NCBI GenBank assembly: GCA_947369165.1
Contig: CANBKJ010000027.1
Span: 1 to 36,108, forward strand
Direction: 5' to 3'
Length of the DNA: 36,108 bases
Source of the DNA: an uncultured Lachnoclostridium sp.
GTDB taxonomy: Bacteria; Bacillota; Clostridia; Lachnospirales; Lachnospiraceae
The notes beneath the pieces are model-generated. The model made no database searches. It was given only the letters and a program-made list of their open reading frames with translations, and had not been told where the DNA came from. Position 1 is the stretch's first letter. Every line of letters begins with the position of its first letter. The position numbers were made by a program, and so were the translations under genes. Below, in pieces: positions 23,512-33,468 of the stretch.

Positions 23512-25608
23512 ATGTACAAGACATTTTCAATGGAGCTTGGAGGAAGAACTCTTTCTGTGGATATTGGAAGAGTAGCCGCCCAGGCAAATGGTGCAGCATT
23601 TATGCATTATGGAAATACTGTTGTTTTATCAACGGCGACAGCATCGGAAAAACCGAGAGAAGGCATCGATTTTTTCCCACTTAGTGTGGAGTATAATGAA
23701 AAAATGTATTCCGTGGGAAAGATTCCCGGCGGATTTACGAGACGGGAGGGAAAACCTTCCGACAATGCGATTTTGACCTGTCGTGTGATCGACCGTCCGA
23801 TGCGGCCGCTGTTTCCGAAGGATTATCGGAATGATGTCACTCTTGAAAATCTGGTGATGTGTGTGGATCAGGACTGCAGCCCTGAGCTCACGGCAATGCT
23901 TGGTTCTGCTCTTGCCACATGTATTTCAGATATTCCTTTTGATGGCCCAACGGCAGCGACACAGATCGGTCTGGTGGACGGTGAGCTGGTGATAAATCCT
24001 ACCGCTGATCAGAGACAGATTTCGGATCTCGCTCTTACAGTGGCTTCCACCAGGGAAAAAGTAATCATGATCGAGGCGGGCGCTAACGAAGTGCCAGAGG
24101 ACCTTATGATCGAAGCGATCTATAAGGCTCACGAAGTAAATGGGCAGATCATCGAATTTTTTGATAAGATCGTTGCTGAGTGCGGAAAAGAAAAGCATGA
24201 ATATGAGCACTTTGATATACCAGAGGATCTGTATGAGGACATGGTTTCCTTTGTCACTCCTGAGGCGATGGAAGAGGCTGTGTTTACGGATGTAAAACAG
24301 GTCCGTGAGGAAAATATCCGCAAGATCAAGGATCAATTGGAGGAGCGTTACGAAGAGGCGCATCCGGAGTGGATGGAACTGATCGATGAGGCTGTTTATA
24401 AATTCCAGAAGAAGACCGTCCGTAAGATGATCCTTAAGGACCACAAACGTCCGGATGGCCGTGAGGTGACGCAGATCCGTCCCCTGGCAGCAGAAATCGA
24501 TGTACTCCCTACGGTTCATGGTTCGGGACTGTTCTCCAGAGGACAGACACAGGTGCTCAATGTGACGACTTTGGCACCGTTGGCTGAAAAACAAAAACTG
24601 GATGGACTGGATGAGCATATTACATCTAAGAGATATATCCATCATTATAATTTTCCATCCTATTCGGTAGGTGAGACAAGACCGAGCAGAGGTCCTGGAC
24701 GCCGCGAGATTGGACATGGAGCGCTGGCAGAGAGGGCGCTTGTACCAGTGATTCCTACGGAGGAAGAATTCCCTTATACGATTCGTACCGTATCGGAAAT
24801 CATGGAGTCCAATGGTTCTACTTCCCAAGGAAGTATTTGTGCCTCCACGTTGTCACTGATGGCGGCAGGTGTGCCGATCAAAGCGCCGGTAGCAGGTATT
24901 TCTGTAGGTCTGGTGACTGGAGATTCCGATGATGATTATCTGATCCTTACGGATATCCAGGGACTGGAGGATTTCTTTGGCGATATGGACTTTAAGGTTG
25001 CCGGTACTCATAAAGGAATCACAGCCATTCAGATGGATATTAAGATTCATGGTCTCACCCGTGAAATTGTCGAAGGTGCGATCCGTCGTACCAAAGAGGC
25101 GAGAACCTATATTCTGGATGAAGTAATGATGAAAGCCATCGCAGAGCCGCGTAAGGAAGTAAATGAATTTGCTCCAAAGATCAAGCAGATCATGATTGAT
25201 CCGGCGAAGATCGGTGACGTGGTTGGACAGAGAGGAAAGACTATCAATACGCTGATCGAGCGCACTGGCGTGAAGATCGATATTACCGATGACGGTGCGG
25301 TATCGGTATGTGGTACAGACAAGGCGATGATGGATGAGGCTCTCCGTCTGATCCAGATCATTGTGACAGATTTTGAGAAGGGACAAGTTTTGGAGGGAAC
25401 CGTTGTAAGTATCAAAGACTTTGGTGCTTTTATTGAATTTGCTCCTGGCAAGGAAGGTATGGTTCATATTTCTAATATCTGCAAGAGAAGAATCAATCAT
25501 GTGGAAGATGAACTGACATTGGGCGACAAAGTAAAGGTTGTCTGCCTTGGAAAAGACAAGATGGGCAGAATTTCTTTCAGTATGAAGGATCTCCATGAAA
25601 ATGCCTAA
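23512..25608 (+). CDS. pnp: Polyribonucleotide nucleotidyltransferase (PNPase)
   Basis: Phosphorolytic 3'-5' exoribonuclease, a trimer with RNA drawn through its central pore. 698 residues. The first RNase PH-like core has GGRTLSVDIGRVAAQANGA and FTRREGKPSDNAIL. The second core has RPDGREVTQIRPLAAE, GSGLFSRGQTQ and the active-site region GDSDDDYLILTDIQGLEDFFGDMDFKVAGT. Then a KH domain (GDVVGQRGKTINTLIERTGVKIDI) and a C-terminal S1 domain (VLEGTVVSIKDFGAFIEFAPGKEGMVHIS). An AAGGAG ribosome site precedes the ATG. The end overlaps the next gene by 14 bases. Confidence 0.98.
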   Translation: MYKTFSMELGGRTLSVDIGRVAAQANGAAFMHYGNTVVLSTATASEKPREGIDFFPLSVEYNEKMYSVGKIPGGFTRREGKPSDNAILTCRVIDRPMRPLFPKDYRNDVTLENLVMCVDQDCSPELTAMLGSALATCISDIPFDGPTAATQIGLVDGELVINPTADQRQISDLALTVASTREKVIMIEAGANEVPEDLMIEAIYKAHEVNGQIIEFFDKIVAECGKEKHEYEHFDIPEDLYEDMVSFVTPEAMEEAVFTDVKQVREENIRKIKDQLEERYEEAHPEWMELIDEAVYKFQKKTVRKMILKDHKRPDGREVTQIRPLAAEIDVLPTVHGSGLFSRGQTQVLNVTTLAPLAEKQKLDGLDEHITSKRYIHHYNFPSYSVGETRPSRGPGRREIGHGALAERALVPVIPTEEEFPYTIRTVSEIMESNGSTSQGSICASTLSLMAAGVPIKAPVAGISVGLVTGDSDDDYLILTDIQGLEDFFGDMDFKVAGTHKGITAIQMDIKIHGLTREIVEGAIRRTKEARTYILDEVMMKAIAEPRKEVNEFAPKIKQIMIDPAKIGDVVGQRGKTINTLIERTGVKIDITDDGAVSVCGTDKAMMDEALRLIQIIVTDFEKGQVLEGTVVSIKDFGAFIEFAPGKEGMVHISNICKRRINHVEDELTLGDKVKVVCLGKDKMGRISFSMKDLHENA

Positions 25609-26413
25609 TTCATTTATGAAGATAGCACTTACCAGCATGGACACAGCGTGGGAAAATAAGTCTGTGAACCAGGAAAAATGTGCGGAACTGATAAAGCGGG
25701 CCTCGGAATCTGGGGCTCGCCTTATCCTTTTTCCAGAGATGACCCTGACAGGATTTACTATGGATGTTCAGGGCTGTGGAGAGATCGAAGGCAGGTGTCA
25801 GTACTGCTCTACTGTGGCTTTTTTTCTGGAGCAGTCAGAGAGGTACGGGATGGCGGTGGGATTTGGCTATATTCATCAGGAAGAGGGGAAGGGAACGAAC
25901 CATTTTGTGGTGGTTGACAAGGGAAAAATTCTTGCAGATTATACCAAGATACATCCTTTTTCTTATGGTGGTGAGGACCGCGTTTATATCCCTGGTAATC
26001 AGCTGGTTTCGGCAGAACTGGACGGCATTCGTATGGGGCTTTTCATCTGCTATGATCTGCGGTTTCCAGAGATTTTTCAGGCAGCCAGTGAGGAGTGTGA
26101 GGTGCTGGCGGTGATCGCTAACTGGCCCAGAGAGCGTATTCATCACTGGCACTCTCTGCTTCCGGCAAGAGCCATAGAAAACCAGTCTGTAGTATTGGGA
26201 GTGAACCGCAGAGGCTGGGGCAATGGGATCGAGTATGTGGATTCCAGTGAAGTATATGACTGTGAGGGAAACCGGATTCCATGTCAGCGTATTACCACCG
26301 AGGCAGGAGACGACTGTCTTTTGTGCGAGGTGGATGTCCGGAGACCGTGGCAGCTGCGAAGAGAATTTCCGGTAAAACGGGACCGGAGAAAAAAATGGTA
26401 TCAGAGTCTGTAG
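25595..26413 (+). CDS. Nitrilase-superfamily carbon-nitrogen hydrolase (omega-amidase-like)
   Basis: 272 residues. The Glu-Lys-Cys triad is visible: Glu48 in LFPEMTLTGF, Lys118 in DYTKIHPF and Cys152 in FICYDLRFPE. WPRERIHHWHSLLPARAIENQ and GVNRRGWGNGIEY fit the branch of Nit2/YafV omega-amidases, which hydrolyse alpha-ketoglutaramate or similar omega-amides. The substrate is inferred only from the branch. The start at 25595 lies inside the end of pnp, six bases after GAAGGA, suggesting translational coupling; ATG codons at 25601 and 25616 are alternatives, the last lacking a ribosome site. Confidence 0.88.
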   Translation: MKMPNSFMKIALTSMDTAWENKSVNQEKCAELIKRASESGARLILFPEMTLTGFTMDVQGCGEIEGRCQYCSTVAFFLEQSERYGMAVGFGYIHQEEGKGTNHFVVVDKGKILADYTKIHPFSYGGEDRVYIPGNQLVSAELDGIRMGLFICYDLRFPEIFQAASEECEVLAVIANWPRERIHHWHSLLPARAIENQSVVLGVNRRGWGNGIEYVDSSEVYDCEGNRIPCQRITTEAGDDCLLCEVDVRRPWQLRREFPVKRDRRKKWYQSL

Positions 26414-26540
26414 CCGGTGGAACAAATTTTGAACTAGTTTCCATCTACGATAATAGCAAAATAGTGTTGTTTTCGTTGGATGGGCCGGTGGCACTGTCAG
26501 TCACAGGGATCGTGGAAAAAAGGTATAAAGATCAGAATAA

Positions 26541-26598
26541 ATGTCACACTATGAGTAGGCCGAGGGCCTGTAATAATCAGAAAAGGTGTGTGTGACAT
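26541..26598 (+). promoter_or_regulatory. Nested hairpin enclosing the tepA start codon
   Basis: ATGTCACAC (26541-26549) is the perfect complement of GTGTGACAT (26590-26598), which includes the first two bases of the start ATG at 26597. Inside is AGGCC-GAG-GGCCT (26557-26569). The AAAAGG ribosome site (26581-26586) lies in the intervening single strand. The fold could limit translation initiation. Confidence 0.6.
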
Positions 26599-27226
26599 GG
26601 GAACAGAGAATATCAAAGAATACGGACAATGCCAGCTGGGCGGGATCCAGCTGCTATCTATTATCGGAGAAATCGAGGGACATGAGTGTGTCTCAGAGAA
26701 TACAAAATCCACAAAATATGAACATCTGCTTCCTCTATTGGCGACTGCAGAGCACGACGAGGAAGTCAAGGGAATTCTATTTTTGGTCAATACCGTAGGC
26801 GGGGATGTGTCCTGCGGCCTTGCACTGGCGGAGATGATCGCCGGTCTGAGCAAGCCGACGGTGTCGCTGATTATTGGTGACAGCCATTCCATCGGTGTAC
26901 CTCTGGCGACGGCTACCGATCATTCTTTTATTGTGCCCAGCGCGACGATGATCATACATCCGGTACGCATGAGTGGCATGGTGATCGGGGCTCCCCAGAC
27001 CTACGGACAGTTTCAGCAGATCCAGGACCGGATCATTGATTTTATCGTGCGGAACTGTGAGGCGAAAAAAGAACGGATTGAAGAGCTTATGATGAATACC
27101 TGCATGCTTTCCAAAGATCTTGGAACGGTACTTGTGGGGAAAGAGGCGGTGGAGGAGAAGCTGGTAAATGAAGTTGGTAATCTCTCTTCTGCGCTGGCCT
27201 ATCTGAAAAAAGTGATTCACGCCTGA
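26597..27226 (+). CDS. ClpP-like serine protease, TepA family
   Basis: 209 residues, cytoplasmic ClpP/crotonase-fold protease. The probable nucleophile is Ser98 in GDSHSIGVPLA, aligned with the ClpP serine, and the His is H121 in MIIHPVR. FLVNTVGGDVSCGLALAEMI matches the ClpP region with VNSPGG. The Bacillus TepA protein has been linked to secretion and signal peptide handling and to spores; the exact role is unclear. I chose the ATG at 26597 because of AAAAGG at 26581; a GTG at 26588 is possible. It is followed 38 bases later by the FtsK/SpoIIIE gene, a pairing seen in related Clostridia (from memory). Confidence 0.85.
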   Translation: MGTENIKEYGQCQLGGIQLLSIIGEIEGHECVSENTKSTKYEHLLPLLATAEHDEEVKGILFLVNTVGGDVSCGLALAEMIAGLSKPTVSLIIGDSHSIGVPLATATDHSFIVPSATMIIHPVRMSGMVIGAPQTYGQFQQIQDRIIDFIVRNCEAKKERIEELMMNTCMLSKDLGTVLVGKEAVEEKLVNEVGNLSSALAYLKKVIHA

Positions 27227-27264
27227 GAAGCGGCGTTGAAGGAGAGGGAAAGGTTTAAAGAAAA

Positions 27265-29736
27265 ATGGCAAATAAGAAGAGAAAACCTGTGAAAAAAGTT
27301 CAGGATGCGTCTCCTCTGGCAAGAGAGATCATACTTTTGGTGATCATCGTATTTTCCATCTTGTCACTGCTGAGTCTGTTTGATCTGTGTGGTGCCGGGG
27401 GAAGGCTCCTAAGTGGGCTGCTGTTTGGACTTTTTGGTGCTGTCTCTTATATTTTTCCAATCTGCCTTCTGGTGGCAAGTGGATTTTTTATATCCAACCC
27501 GGACAATTCCGAGCTGAAACGTAAGATCATATACAGTGCGGGATTGTACATATGTCTTTGTGGTATTTTCCAGTGGGTGATCGACAGCAAGGCAGAGGGA
27601 TTGATCGAAGTATTCAAGCTCTGTAGCAGCGAGCGGACCGGTGGCGGCCTTTTGGGAGGGATACTTTCGTACCTATTGACACTTCTGGCAGGACGAGCCG
27701 GTTCACTGGTGATCATACTCGGACTGACTCTGCTTTTTGTGATGCTTATTACGAGAAAGCTGATCTTTGCGGCGATCCGAGATCTCTACGAAGAAAAGTC
27801 ATTGAAAAAAGACTACATAGAATATGAGAATTACGAAGAGCAGAAAGAAGAGCCGGCACAGCGGCAGATGAAGGTACACACCTTTGAGAAGAAGAAAGGA
27901 AAAGAGACAAAAAGAAAACAGAAAAAGGCGCAGATGCAACCGGTGGAGCCGGAGGCGCAAGAGGAAGAAAAGACAGAGCAGAAACAACGATCCGATGTGG
28001 TTACTGAGGAGCCAGAGCTCCCGAACATATCGATTATCCGGGGTGGTTCACCGGCTTCTGCTGAAAATCCGGTGTATCAGGAGGAACTTGATACAAAGTT
28101 TGGAAATCAAAAGGCGGATCAGACTTTGGAAAACAGGGAATCAAAGATCAGGGAGTCCAAGACCCAGGCTTCCAGGACAAATGAGTCTAAAACGGAGGAT
28201 TCCAAAGCGGAGATTCAGCAGATCGAGGAAGAGATCAAGAAACCAGAATCCAAAAAGGAAAGCGCGTATGTATTTCCTTCCCTGGATCTGCTCTCCCAGC
28301 CCAAGGCGGGGAACAAAGGTCTCAGCGATAAAGATCTGATCGACACAGCGGCCAAACTTCAGGGAACATTGGAGAGTTTTGGTGTCAAGGTAAAGATGGG
28401 AGATGTGAGCTGCGGACCGAGTGTGACCCGGTATGAGCTGGTGCCGGAGCAGGGGGTAAAGGTGAGCAGCATCACCAGACTTGCGGATGATATCAAGCTG
28501 AGCCTGGCGGCTTCGGATATAAGGATCGAGGCGCCGATCCCCGGCAAAGCGGCAGTGGGAATCGAGGTGCCGAATGCCAGACGGAATATGGTGACTCTTC
28601 GTGAACTGCTGGAGAGCAGGGAATTTCAGAGCGCCAAGTCCAACGTATCCTTTGCTGTGGGAAAGGACATCAGCGGTAAGACCATTGTCACAGATATTGC
28701 CAAAATGCCCCATATGCTTGTGGCAGGGGCGACCGGTTCCGGTAAATCGGTGTGTATCAATACGCTGATCATGAGTATTATTTATAAGGCGGATCCAAAT
28801 GACGTCAAATTTATCATGGTGGATCCGAAGATGGTGGAACTGACAGCTTATGCGGATATCCCCCATCTGATGATCCCGGTGGTGACGGATCCGAAGAAAG
28901 CTTCTGCGGCGCTGAACTGGGCGGTGCAGGAGATGACGGTGCGCTACAATAAATTTGCAGAGCTTGGCGTCCGGGAAATCAAGAGTTATAATAAAAAGAT
29001 ATCCGGTCTCAAATACAACGAAGAGAATACCTATGATAAGATGTGCCAGATCGTTATTATCGTGGACGAATTTGCCGATCTGATGATGGTAGCTCCGGGA
29101 GAGGTCGAAGATGCGGTCTGCCGTCTGGCGCAGCTGGCGAGAGCGGCGGGAATTCATCTGGTACTGGCCACCCAGAGGCCTTCTGTCAATGTCATTACTG
29201 GTCTGATCAAGGCAAATATTCCATCCCGTATCGCCCTGTCGGTGTCATCTGCCATTGATTCCCGGACCATCATCGACAGCGCCGGAGCAGAGAAGCTCCT
29301 GGGAAACGGAGATATGCTTTTTGCGCCCCAGGATTATCCAAAGCCTGTGCGTATTCAGGGAGCCTTCGTATCCGATGAAGAACGGGATGACGTGGTGGCA
29401 TTTTTGAAACAACAGCAGTCGGCATCCTATAATGAGGAGATTACGAAACATATCGAGGCAAATCCGGTGGGGGGCAAGACAGGAGCCGCTGGGGGTGCAC
29501 CAGGTGGAAATGAAAGAGATGAGCTTTTTGTGGAAGTGGGCCGCTTTATCATCGAAAAAGATAAGGCATCCATTGGAATGCTCCAGAGAGTATTCCGCAT
29601 CGGCTTTAACCGCGCTGCCCGGATCATGGACCAGCTCTGTGACGCCGGTGTGGTAGGACCGGAGGAAGGAACGAAGCCAAGGACGATCCTTATGTCCATG
29701 GAGCAGTTTGAGAATTATCTGGAAACCGAGGGATGA
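27265..29736 (+). CDS. DNA translocase FtsK/SpoIIIE
   Basis: 823 residues. ATP-driven DNA pump acting at the division or sporulation septum. About four transmembrane helices lie within residues 20-165. A highly charged linker of about 150 residues follows, with a repeated ESK-type motif ([18 protein letters not shown]). The motor has Walker [10 protein letters not shown] (Lys494) and Walker [14 protein letters not shown]. The C-terminal winged-helix gamma domain ([40 protein letters not shown]) reads orientation signals in DNA. The ribosome site GAGGGAAAGG is a little far from the ATG. Whether this is the vegetative or the sporulation member cannot be decided here. Confidence 0.95.
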   Translation: MANKKRKPVKKVQDASPLAREIILLVIIVFSILSLLSLFDLCGAGGRLLSGLLFGLFGAVSYIFPICLLVASGFFISNPDNSELKRKIIYSAGLYICLCGIFQWVIDSKAEGLIEVFKLCSSERTGGGLLGGILSYLLTLLAGRAGSLVIILGLTLLFVMLITRKLIFAAIRDLYEEKSLKKDYIEYENYEEQKEEPAQRQMKVHTFEKKKGKETKRKQKKAQMQPVEPEAQEEEKTEQKQRSDVVTEEPELPNISIIRGGSPASAENPVYQEELDTKFGNQKADQTLENRESKIRESKTQASRTNESKTEDSKAEIQQIEEEIKKPESKKESAYVFPSLDLLSQPKAGNKGLSDKDLIDTAAKLQGTLESFGVKVKMGDVSCGPSVTRYELVPEQGVKVSSITRLADDIKLSLAASDIRIEAPIPGKAAVGIEVPNARRNMVTLRELLESREFQSAKSNVSFAVGKDISGKTIVTDIAKMPHMLVAGATGSGKSVCINTLIMSIIYKADPNDVKFIMVDPKMVELTAYADIPHLMIPVVTDPKKASAALNWAVQEMTVRYNKFAELGVREIKSYNKKISGLKYNEENTYDKMCQIVIIVDEFADLMMVAPGEVEDAVCRLAQLARAAGIHLVLATQRPSVNVITGLIKANIPSRIALSVSSAIDSRTIIDSAGAEKLLGNGDMLFAPQDYPKPVRIQGAFVSDEERDDVVAFLKQQQSASYNEEITKHIEANPVGGKTGAAGGAPGGNERDELFVEVGRFIIEKDKASIGMLQRVFRIGFNRAARIMDQLCDAGVVGPEEGTKPRTILMSMEQFENYLETEG

Positions 29737-29750
29737 GAGGGAGGATTCTT

Positions 29751-30626
29751 TTGAGAGGATGGCTTGTGGTAAACGGGTTTTTATACACCGGTAAATTTAC
29801 GGAACTGACTGATATGCTTGTGGCGGCGGCAGAAAGAAAAGAGATTTGTCTCGAGGTAAGATCCAATGCAGAGATTTATACCGGAATCTTTGAACTGGAT
29901 CCCACAGTTTCCAGACCGGATTTCGTTCTGTTCTGGGACAAGGACGTGATACTGGCCAGATATCTGGAGTTATCGGGAATTCCAGTGTACAACAGCAGCC
30001 GTTCCATTGAAGTGTGCGATGACAAAAGGAAAACTTATCTCTCCTTGTTGGAAGCGGGGATTCCGATCCCCAAAACGATTTCTGGCCCTATGACCTATGA
30101 AAATGTGGGGTTTCCCTCATTGGATTTTGTGGGGAGCCTGGAAGATGGGCTGGGATATCCCCTGATCGTCAAGGAAGCTTTTGGTTCCTTTGGGGAACAG
30201 GTCTATATGGCAGAAAACCGTGAGGATCTGGAGCGTATCCTGAAAGCCATCGAGAGGAAACCTTTTCTTCTCCAACAGTATATTTCTTCCAGCCGCGGTC
30301 AGGATGTGCGGCTACAGGTAGTAGGAGATCAGGTGGTGGCGGCGATGCGGCGTTATTCAGACAATGATTTTCGCGCCAACATCACCAGTGGAGGTCATAT
30401 GGAGGGGTATGAGCCAGAGGAGGCTGCATGCCATTTAGCAGTCCGGGCAGCTCAGGCGGCAGGCTGTGACTTTGCCGGGGTAGATCTTTTGTTTACAGAA
30501 GACGGCTTTCTGGTGTGTGAGGTAAACTCCAATGCCCATTTTAAGAATCTCTATGACTGCACCGGGATTGATACGGCGGACTATATTGTGGAGTATATCT
30601 CTTCCGGAGTAACCGGTTTTTGTTAA
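29751..30626 (+). CDS. RimK-like ATP-grasp ligase (first of tandem pair)
   Basis: 291 residues. ATP-grasp carboxylate-amine ligase of the RimK type: PLIVKEAFGSFGEQVYMAE (ATP-binding lysine and glycine loop), the central SRGQDVRLQVVGDQVVAAMRR, DFRANITSGG and the metal-binding CEVNSNAHF (Glu257, Asn259). Such enzymes join an acyl phosphate to an amine, for example adding glutamate to a protein or cofactor; the substrate here is unknown. The start is taken as TTG 29751, six bases after AGGGAGG; an in-frame ATG at 29733 overlaps the ftsK stop but has no ribosome site at a usable distance. A similar but divergent ligase follows. Confidence 0.85.
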   Translation: MRGWLVVNGFLYTGKFTELTDMLVAAAERKEICLEVRSNAEIYTGIFELDPTVSRPDFVLFWDKDVILARYLELSGIPVYNSSRSIEVCDDKRKTYLSLLEAGIPIPKTISGPMTYENVGFPSLDFVGSLEDGLGYPLIVKEAFGSFGEQVYMAENREDLERILKAIERKPFLLQQYISSSRGQDVRLQVVGDQVVAAMRRYSDNDFRANITSGGHMEGYEPEEAACHLAVRAAQAAGCDFAGVDLLFTEDGFLVCEVNSNAHFKNLYDCTGIDTADYIVEYISSGVTGFC

Positions 30627-30634
30627 TGGTGCTG

Positions 30635-30647
30635 CCGCTGAAAGCGG
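30635..30647. repeat. GAA-triloop hairpin between the two ATP-grasp genes
   Basis: CCGCT-GAA-AGCGG at 30635-30647. The surrounding 45-base gap resembles the one before the Nudix gene (GGTGC-GCCG-GAA-GCGGT, then TTTA-T-GTAAAA-like bases), so this is a related copy. GGAGG at 30651-30655 is 16 bases from the next start codon, unusually far. Confidence 0.6.
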
Positions 30648-30671
30648 TCTGGAGGTTTAGTAAAAAGCGAT

Positions 30672-31601
30672 ATGAAAATATGGATGATCTATGACAGAGA
30701 AGGAATACAGCGAAATGCTTTTTATATTCAGATGTACCGGGAGAGGTGCCGCACCTATGAGACTGAGGTGGAGCCGGTGCTGGCAGAAACCCTGCCACAT
30801 CGCCTCAAGGACGGTGAAATACCGGTATGTGCCCTTGTACGTACCATTTGTCCGGAGATCAACCAGATGCTGGAGCAGGTGGGAATCCCGGTCTTCAACT
30901 CGTATCAGGTCAGTTATGTCTGCAATCACAAGGGGCGGACGCTGGAATATTTTAAGGACCGGGTGCTGTCGGTGCCCTCTCTGACCTTTTCCGGAAAAGA
31001 GCTTCCGGTCATCCTCTCACAAAAGCCTCGGGAGCTTATCTGTCTGTTTGAAAACCAGTTTTTTTACAGTAGTTCCTTTGAATGGGATGAGCGGGAACTG
31101 ATCTGCTCCGCCTCTGACTTTGTCGTGAAAGCGGTGGATGGCCACGGGGGAACACAGGTGTTTTCCATCGGGGAGGACAAAAAGAAAGTTCTGGCTGGGA
31201 TTGGCGGGGATGATTTTGTGTTGCAGCCGATGATCAGCAGCGGATCTTCGGCAGAGAACAGACTGAGCCGGGATGTGAGAGTTTATGTGGTGGGAAAGAA
31301 GATCTTTGCAGCGGTGCTGCGGAGTTCTTCCGGGGATTTTCGCGCGAACTTTTCTCTGGGGGGAGAGGTGTGCCGGTATGGACTTTCCAGCCATGAGGTC
31401 CGTGTTGTGAAATCTGTCCTGGATGGGATGGAGTTTGGCATGGCGGGCATCGATTTTATCGTGGATGACAGGAGACGGCTGATCCTCAATGAGATCGAGG
31501 ACGTGGCGGGAGCCAGGATGTTGTACCAGTGTGCCCCGGAGCTGGATATCGTCCAGGAATATCTCCGGTATATTCTGGAAGAAAAGTTACCCAGGACTTA
31601 A
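30672..31601 (+). CDS. RimK-like ATP-grasp ligase (second of tandem pair)
   Basis: 309 residues. ATP-grasp fold related to its upstream neighbour: DFVVKAVDGHGGTQVF (ATP lysine and glycine loop), SRDVRVYVVGKKIFAAVLR, GDFRANFSLGG and the metal-site strand LILNEIEDVAGARM. In the last motif the usual E-x-N is E-I-E (Glu274, Glu276), a change from RimK-like enzymes that may alter metal or substrate handling. The N-terminal 90 residues (ending GIPVFNSYQVSYVCNHKGRT) match the first ligase's pre-ATP-grasp region, so the pair arose by old duplication. The start codon has only a distant GGAGG. Substrate unknown; the two enzymes may act on the same product in sequence (inference). Confidence 0.82.
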   Translation: MKIWMIYDREGIQRNAFYIQMYRERCRTYETEVEPVLAETLPHRLKDGEIPVCALVRTICPEINQMLEQVGIPVFNSYQVSYVCNHKGRTLEYFKDRVLSVPSLTFSGKELPVILSQKPRELICLFENQFFYSSSFEWDERELICSASDFVVKAVDGHGGTQVFSIGEDKKKVLAGIGGDDFVLQPMISSGSSAENRLSRDVRVYVVGKKIFAAVLRSSSGDFRANFSLGGEVCRYGLSSHEVRVVKSVLDGMEFGMAGIDFIVDDRRRLILNEIEDVAGARMLYQCAPELDIVQEYLRYILEEKLPRT

Positions 31602-31634
31602 TTTGTGTTTACTAATCTACCTAAATTTTGACGG

Positions 31635-31662
31635 TTGAGTTATTATGATAATGTGGTATACT
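31635..31662 (+). promoter_or_regulatory. Promoter of fhs
   Basis: TTGAGT (31635-31640), 16-base spacer, TATACT (31657-31662). A GGAGC/GGCTCC stem (31690-31705) lies in the leader before the ribosome site. Confidence 0.6.
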
Positions 31663-31738
31663 TATGTTGTAACTTTGTTGGTAGAAAATGGAGCTGCTTT
31701 TGGCTCCGCTTAACGATATCACCAGAAGGAGAGGTAAG

Positions 31739-33409
31739 ATGAAATCAGATATTGAGATTGCTTTGGAAGCAGAACTTCAACCGATTCAGGAAGTTGCGAA
31801 AAAACTAGATATCCAGGAAGGAGATCTGGACCTTTATGGAAAATATAAGGCGAAGCTGACAGACGATCTTTGGGATAAGATCAAGGATAGAAAGGACGGT
31901 AAGTTGATCCTGGTGACTGCCATCAATCCTACCCCTGCAGGGGAAGGGAAGACAACTACCACCGTTGGTCTTGGCCAGGCGATGGATAAGCTGGGGAAGA
32001 AAACGGTCATCGCATTGAGAGAACCGTCTCTTGGTCCTTGTTTTGGTATTAAGGGGGGAGCTGCCGGGGGAGGTTATGCCCAGGTGGTTCCGATGGATGA
32101 GCTGAATCTTCATTTTACCGGAGATTTTCATGCCATCACCTCCGCCAATAATTTGCTGGCGGCTATGCTGGATAATCATATTCATCAGGGGAACACCCTT
32201 GGCATTGATACAAAACAGATTGTATGGAAGCGCTGTGAGGATATGAATGATCGGGTGCTCCGGAATATTACCGTTGGGCTCGGAAGAAAAGTGGACGGCG
32301 TCACCAGAGAGGATCATTTTATCATCACGGTGGCTTCGGAGATTATGGCGATTCTCTGTCTGGCGGAAAATATGAGGGATCTGAAAGAGCGGCTTGGACG
32401 TATTATCGTTGCTTACAATTATGAGGGGAGCCCTGTGACGGCAGAGGAGTTGAATGCAGTAGGCGCTATGGCGGCGCTTCTCAAAGAGGCGCTGAAGCCG
32501 AACCTGATCCAGACGCTGGAACACACACCGGCCATCGTCCACGGTGGACCTTTTGCCAATATCGCTCATGGCTGCAACAGCATGCGGGGAACGAAAACGG
32601 CATTAAAACTGGCAGATTATACGATTACTGAGGCTGGTTTTGGCGCAGATCTTGGCGCTGAAAAGTTTTTTGATATCAAGTGCCGCATGGGTGGTTTCCG
32701 TCCGGATGCGGTGGTTCTGGTTGCCACGGTACGTGCCCTTAAGTATAATGGTGGTGTTGCCAAGACAGATCTTGGGCAGGAAAATCTGGAAGCTCTGAAA
32801 AAGGGGATTGTCAATCTGGAAAAACACATTGAAAATGTGGCCAAATACAAAGTACCCTGCGTGGTCACTCTGAATCAGTTTGTGACCGACACCGAGGCAG
32901 AGCTGGAATATGTGAAAAAATTCTGCGAGGAGAGAGGCTGCCGCTTTGCGCTGTCCCAGGTGTGGGAAAAGGGCGGCGAGGGTGGAATCGAGCTGGCGAA
33001 GACGGTCGTGGAAACTGTCGAGACAGAGGAAAGCCATTTCCAGTGCCTGTATGATGATTCTCTTTCCCTGCGGGAGAAGATGGAGACGGTGGCGAAAGAG
33101 ATCTATGGGGCGAAAGAGGTCGTGTACGACAAGGCGGTACAGACTCAGATCGATCGTTTGGAGGCTCTGGGATTTGGAAAGATGCCGGTTTGTATGGCGA
33201 AAAACCAGTATTCTCTGTCAGACGATCCCACTCTGCTTGGCCGTCCCAGAGATTTTTCCATTCACATCCGCGATGTATATGTATCGGCGGGAGCCGGTTT
33301 TGTAGTGGCGATCACTGGAACGGTTATGACGATGCCAGGGCTTCCGAAAGTTCCAGCGGCAGAGTGCATCGATGTGGACGAAGAGGGAAAGATCACAGGA
33401 TTGTTTTAA
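31739..33409 (+). CDS. fhs: Formate-tetrahydrofolate ligase
   Basis: ATP-dependent formation of 10-formyl-tetrahydrofolate from formate, feeding purine synthesis and, in acetogens, the methyl branch of the Wood-Ljungdahl pathway. 556 residues, normal length. The P-loop-like [21 protein letters not shown] lies at 62-82, with [23 protein letters not shown] and [13 protein letters not shown] further on. The start at 31739 follows AAGGAGAGG; an ATG at 31688 sits inside the leader hairpin and is not used. It stands alone between its own promoter and a strong terminator, and no other acetogenesis gene is in the window, so acetogenesis cannot be claimed. Confidence 0.97.
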   Translation: MKSDIEIALEAELQPIQEVAKKLDIQEGDLDLYGKYKAKLTDDLWDKIKDRKDGKLILVTAINPTPAGEGKTTTTVGLGQAMDKLGKKTVIALREPSLGPCFGIKGGAAGGGYAQVVPMDELNLHFTGDFHAITSANNLLAAMLDNHIHQGNTLGIDTKQIVWKRCEDMNDRVLRNITVGLGRKVDGVTREDHFIITVASEIMAILCLAENMRDLKERLGRIIVAYNYEGSPVTAEELNAVGAMAALLKEALKPNLIQTLEHTPAIVHGGPFANIAHGCNSMRGTKTALKLADYTITEAGFGADLGAEKFFDIKCRMGGFRPDAVVLVATVRALKYNGGVAKTDLGQENLEALKKGIVNLEKHIENVAKYKVPCVVTLNQFVTDTEAELEYVKKFCEERGCRFALSQVWEKGGEGGIELAKTVVETVETEESHFQCLYDDSLSLREKMETVAKEIYGAKEVVYDKAVQTQIDRLEALGFGKMPVCMAKNQYSLSDDPTLLGRPRDFSIHIRDVYVSAGAGFVVAITGTVMTMPGLPKVPAAECIDVDEEGKITGLF

Positions 33410-33425
33410 GTGAATAGATTAAAAA

Positions 33426-33468
33426 TAAAAATGTCAACTTATTTAGCGTGATAGGTTGACATTTTTTT
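33426..33468 (+). terminator. Terminator of fhs, sharing DNA with the bioY operator
   Basis: A 16-bp stem with one G-U pair (arms about 33426-33442 and 33451-33467), an 8-base loop TTAGCGTG and a terminal T-run to 33468. It ends the fhs transcript. The same palindrome contains two of the three bioY operator half-sites. Confidence 0.85.

Noticed and set aside
23926-24828. A 300-codon minus-strand frame inside pnp.
   Set aside because: Antisense shadow of PNPase without a ribosome site or family resemblance.
28100-28260. ESK-type repeats in the FtsK linker, considered as a separate repeat element.
   Set aside because: Low-complexity charged linkers are normal between the membrane and motor parts of FtsK/SpoIIIE.
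28141-29157. A 338-codon minus-strand frame inside the FtsK/SpoIIIE gene.
   Set aside because: Antisense shadow; the composition follows the codon pattern of the sense strand.
31739-33409. fhs as evidence of a Wood-Ljungdahl gene cluster.
   Set aside because: It is a single gene with its own promoter and terminator; fhs is widespread in non-acetogenic Clostridia.
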